This document shows, in pieces, positions 61,983 to 64,000 of a stretch of 64,000 nucleotides of DNA. The stretch spans positions 3,589 through 67,588 of the forward strand of contig CAZZMS010000090.1 of assembly GCA_964655485.1 (NCBI GenBank). The letters run 5' to 3'. The notes under the pieces are model-generated. The model did not search any database, was not told where the DNA came from, and was given only the letters and a program-made list of their open reading frames with translations. The position numbers and the translations under genes are program-made. The first letter of the stretch is position 1, and each line of letters starts with the position of its first letter. The DNA comes from JANWYU01 sp964655485. Its GTDB lineage: Bacteria; Bdellovibrionota; Bdellovibrionia; Bdellovibrionales; Bdellovibrionaceae.

Positions 61983-63543
61983 CGGGGTTCCTTTAGAGGT
62001 TAAGCCGGGCACGACCATCATTCAGGCCATGATGGAAAACGGCCAGCGGATCGCCCATTATTGTTGGCATCCTGGTCTAAGTATAGCCGGCGTATGTCGC
62101 TTGTGCATGGTGGAAATCGAAGGTAACCCCCGCTTACAGATTGCTTGTAACACGGTGATTACTGAAGGGATGAAAATCAACAATACCTCAGAAAAAGTGA
62201 AAGAGGCGGCCAAGTGGGGCTTGGAGTTTCACCTGATTAACCATCCCTTGGATTGCCCTATTTGTGATCAAGCGGGTGAATGTGGTTTGCAAGATCAATA
62301 TATGGAGTTTGGAGCCTATGACTCGGCCATGGCTGAGCCCAAGCAGAAAAAGCACAAGGTGGTGGATCTAGGCTCTAAAATTGTTTTGGATACTGAACGC
62401 TGTATTCTTTGTTCACGTTGTGTGCGCTTCACTGATGAGGTCAGCAAAACCCATGAGTTAGGGATTTTTAACCGCGGGGATCGCTCTGAAATTGGAACTC
62501 ATGACGGCAAAAAGTTGGAAAACAACTATGCCTTAAATACGGTGGATATTTGTCCGGTAGGGGCTTTAACCAGTAAGGATTTTCGCTTCCGTCAGCGTGT
62601 GTGGTATCTCAAAAATCAAGAGACCATCTGTAACGGGTGTTCTACCGGCTGTAATGTAAAAGTTTATTTCAATAAAGAGGGTTTTTTTAGGGTTAAACCC
62701 GTTTACAATCCCGAGGTGAATGGCTACTGGATGTGTGATGAAGGGCGGGAGATTTATAAGTTCGCCAATCGTGAGTATCGTTGGGACAAGGCTTGGCATT
62801 TGACCTCTCAGGGCAAGAAGGAAATGGCTCCGGCTCAGGCGGCTTTGGCGGCTGCGGCCAGTTTGGGGGCGGATTCTTACCTGGTCCTGACGGGGCAATA
62901 CACTCTCGAGGAGTATGATCGAGCCATCAGCTTTTGGGTTCAAAAGACGGGTAACAAAAATATTTTTCACTGGAAAAATCAACCCGAGGAATGGGAACAA
63001 TTTGATGGTTTGTTGATGCGGGGAGACCGTAACCCAAACTCTCGAGGATTGGCCCAGGTCTTAGCCAAACACGGAGTGAATACTCACTGGGAAGATTTGA
63101 ACAAGGCTTTGGCTGCCGGACAGGTCAAGCATCTTGTGGTAGCAGCGCCTGAAACGGCTGTGTGGTATAAAGGCTTTGAAAATGACCTAGACTTATTCGC
63201 TAAGGCTCAAACGGTGGTGTGGTTACAATCATTCAAACACCCTGCCGTGTCCGAGGTCAGCCACAACAACTTTATGCTGATTCCTATGCGCTCCTACGTG
63301 GAGAAATCAGGTACATTTGTAAACCATGCGGGACGTGAGCAAAAGTTTGACGCTGTGACGGTTCTGCTGCATGAAACTTTAACTTTGGATCAAGCTGTGG
63401 GGCTGATGGCGGGTATGAGGGAAGTCATGTTACCTCAGGCCACCACCCTGGTGCCCATGGTTGAAACCCATCGTCCTGTTGATCGAGTCATGAATGAAAC
63501 TCGTAAGCGTAACGAGTTTATTTTTATGCGAGGACGGGTGTAG
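61963..63543 (+). CDS. nuoG: NADH-quinone oxidoreductase subunit G, short form
   Basis: The 526-residue product has the 2Fe-2S ligands C34, C45, C48, C62, the HPLDCPICDQAGECGLQD and CILCSRCVRF...DICPVGAL cluster segments, and a CNGCSTGC...C set like cluster N7. The molybdopterin-like C-terminal domain is much reduced: E. coli NuoG has about 900 residues. It ends PVDRVMNETRKRNEF. It is followed 115 bases later by nuoI rather than nuoH. Confidence 0.95.
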   Translation: MIKCTINGVPLEVKPGTTIIQAMMENGQRIAHYCWHPGLSIAGVCRLCMVEIEGNPRLQIACNTVITEGMKINNTSEKVKEAAKWGLEFHLINHPLDCPICDQAGECGLQDQYMEFGAYDSAMAEPKQKKHKVVDLGSKIVLDTERCILCSRCVRFTDEVSKTHELGIFNRGDRSEIGTHDGKKLENNYALNTVDICPVGALTSKDFRFRQRVWYLKNQETICNGCSTGCNVKVYFNKEGFFRVKPVYNPEVNGYWMCDEGREIYKFANREYRWDKAWHLTSQGKKEMAPAQAALAAAASLGADSYLVLTGQYTLEEYDRAISFWVQKTGNKNIFHWKNQPEEWEQFDGLLMRGDRNPNSRGLAQVLAKHGVNTHWEDLNKALAAGQVKHLVVAAPETAVWYKGFENDLDLFAKAQTVVWLQSFKHPAVSEVSHNNFMLIPMRSYVEKSGTFVNHAGREQKFDAVTVLLHETLTLDQAVGLMAGMREVMLPQATTLVPMVETHRPVDRVMNETRKRNEFIFMRGRV

Positions 63544-63657
63544 CCAGAACAAGCCGGTACAAGTGCCACGGGACTATGGCGACTGGCGAGTGCAACTTAG
63601 AAAAAGAAGCAAAGAGATAAAAAATACATCGGGTGAATTTTTATCGAGGCATGAACT

Positions 63658-64000
63658 ATGAGCGTAGAAAAAACTCAAGCGCAAGAGAAAGAGGAAAAAG
63701 CCCTAGGGATGTGGTATTTTTTAGGCATTCTTGGGGGGCTTAAAATTACCATGCATCATTTGCTGCGTAACTTATTTAAGCCTAGCCAGCGGGTGACATA
63801 CAATTATCCCGAGGAGAAATACACCTATTCTCCACGTTTCAAGGGTAACCATGTTTTAACAGTTAAAAAAGATGGTTCTTTGCGCTGTACGGCTTGTATG
63901 TTGTGTGCAACGGCTTGTCCTGCGGAGTGTATAACCATCGTAGCCAGTGAGCATACCGATCCCACGGTGGAAAAATATCCCATCAAGTATGAAATCGATA
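63658..64000 (+). CDS. nuoI: NADH-quinone oxidoreductase subunit I (3' truncated)
   Basis: The frame from the ATG at 63658 reads through the window end. A short hydrophobic N-terminus (MWYFLGILGGLKITMHHLL) leads to VTYNYPEEKY and CTACMLCATACPAECI, the first 4Fe-4S set of NuoI. The second ferredoxin motif lies beyond the window. It carries electrons to N2. Confidence 0.95.
   Translation, partial: MSVEKTQAQEKEEKALGMWYFLGILGGLKITMHHLLRNLFKPSQRVTYNYPEEKYTYSPRFKGNHVLTVKKDGSLRCTACMLCATACPAECITIVASEHTDPTVEKYPIKYEID

Noticed and set aside
63544..63657. Remnant of nuoH between nuoG and nuoI
   Set aside because: The 114-base gap is polar, has no hydrophobic coding frame and shows no NuoH-like sequence.

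Overview
The window is a gene-dense, moderate-GC stretch of a Gram-negative, flagellated, chemotactic and respiring bacterium. Several features fit the Bdellovibrionota (Bdellovibrio-like) best: many small lipoproteins whose lipoboxes end in SC, NC or GC, a short D0/D1-only flagellin, a GYF_2-PilZ protein, a pair of ArsA-like ATPases, menaquinone genes next to an NADH dehydrogenase operon, and many lineage-specific exported proteins. This assignment is inference from gene content; no rRNA is present. No prophage, transposase, CRISPR array or toxin-antitoxin pair was seen.

Layout. 1-8.4 kb: end of a lysine 2,3-aminomutase family gene, two coupled exported proteins (one an HExxH lipoprotein), a YceF-type Maf protein, an RluA-type pseudouridine synthase and a large HExxH lipoprotein. 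8.4-17 kb: a CBS/PAS protein, a heme-c-type chemoreceptor, a heterodimeric ABC exporter whose halves resemble the two halves of eukaryotic ABCC/MRP proteins, a Tat-exported flavin oxidase and folE. 17-28 kb: a 1330-residue coiled-coil/EF-hand lipoprotein, two ArsA/Get3-like ATPases, trigger factor, flagellin with an unusual leader, and a coiled-coil protein ending in an Hsp20-like domain. 28-34 kb: rpsR diverging from rpmB-rplX through two promoters with overlapping -35 boxes, a membrane protein coupled to aspartate kinase, and a lytic transglycosylase with an odd upstream extension. 34-42 kb: an outer-membrane barrel/lipoprotein/barrel trio, tRNA-Ala(GGC), TerC, small lipoproteins and an orphan FliG-like protein. 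42-50 kb: hutI, gpmA and sucA-sucB-lpdA. 50-57 kb: a long inverted repeat, the menaquinone genes ubiE/menG and menF-menD-menH, and a DAHP synthase. 57.8 kb to the end: nuoB-nuoCD-nuoE-nuoF-nuoG-nuoI, with nuoA and nuoH missing from their usual places.

How the genes fit together. The right half is a central-energy block. The 2-oxoglutarate dehydrogenase complex makes NADH, complex I oxidises it, and the men/ubiE genes plus DAHP synthase supply menaquinone. The left half is mostly cell envelope, export and motility.

The most unusual window-wide signal is the hexamer GGTAAC/GTTACC. It occurs about 110 times by eye on the two strands (about 31 expected by chance), is spread through genes and intergenic DNA, and the one-base neighbour GGTAAT/ATTACC appears only about 15 times. 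It may be a genome-wide DNA signal such as an uptake or recombination sequence. All counts here were made by eye.
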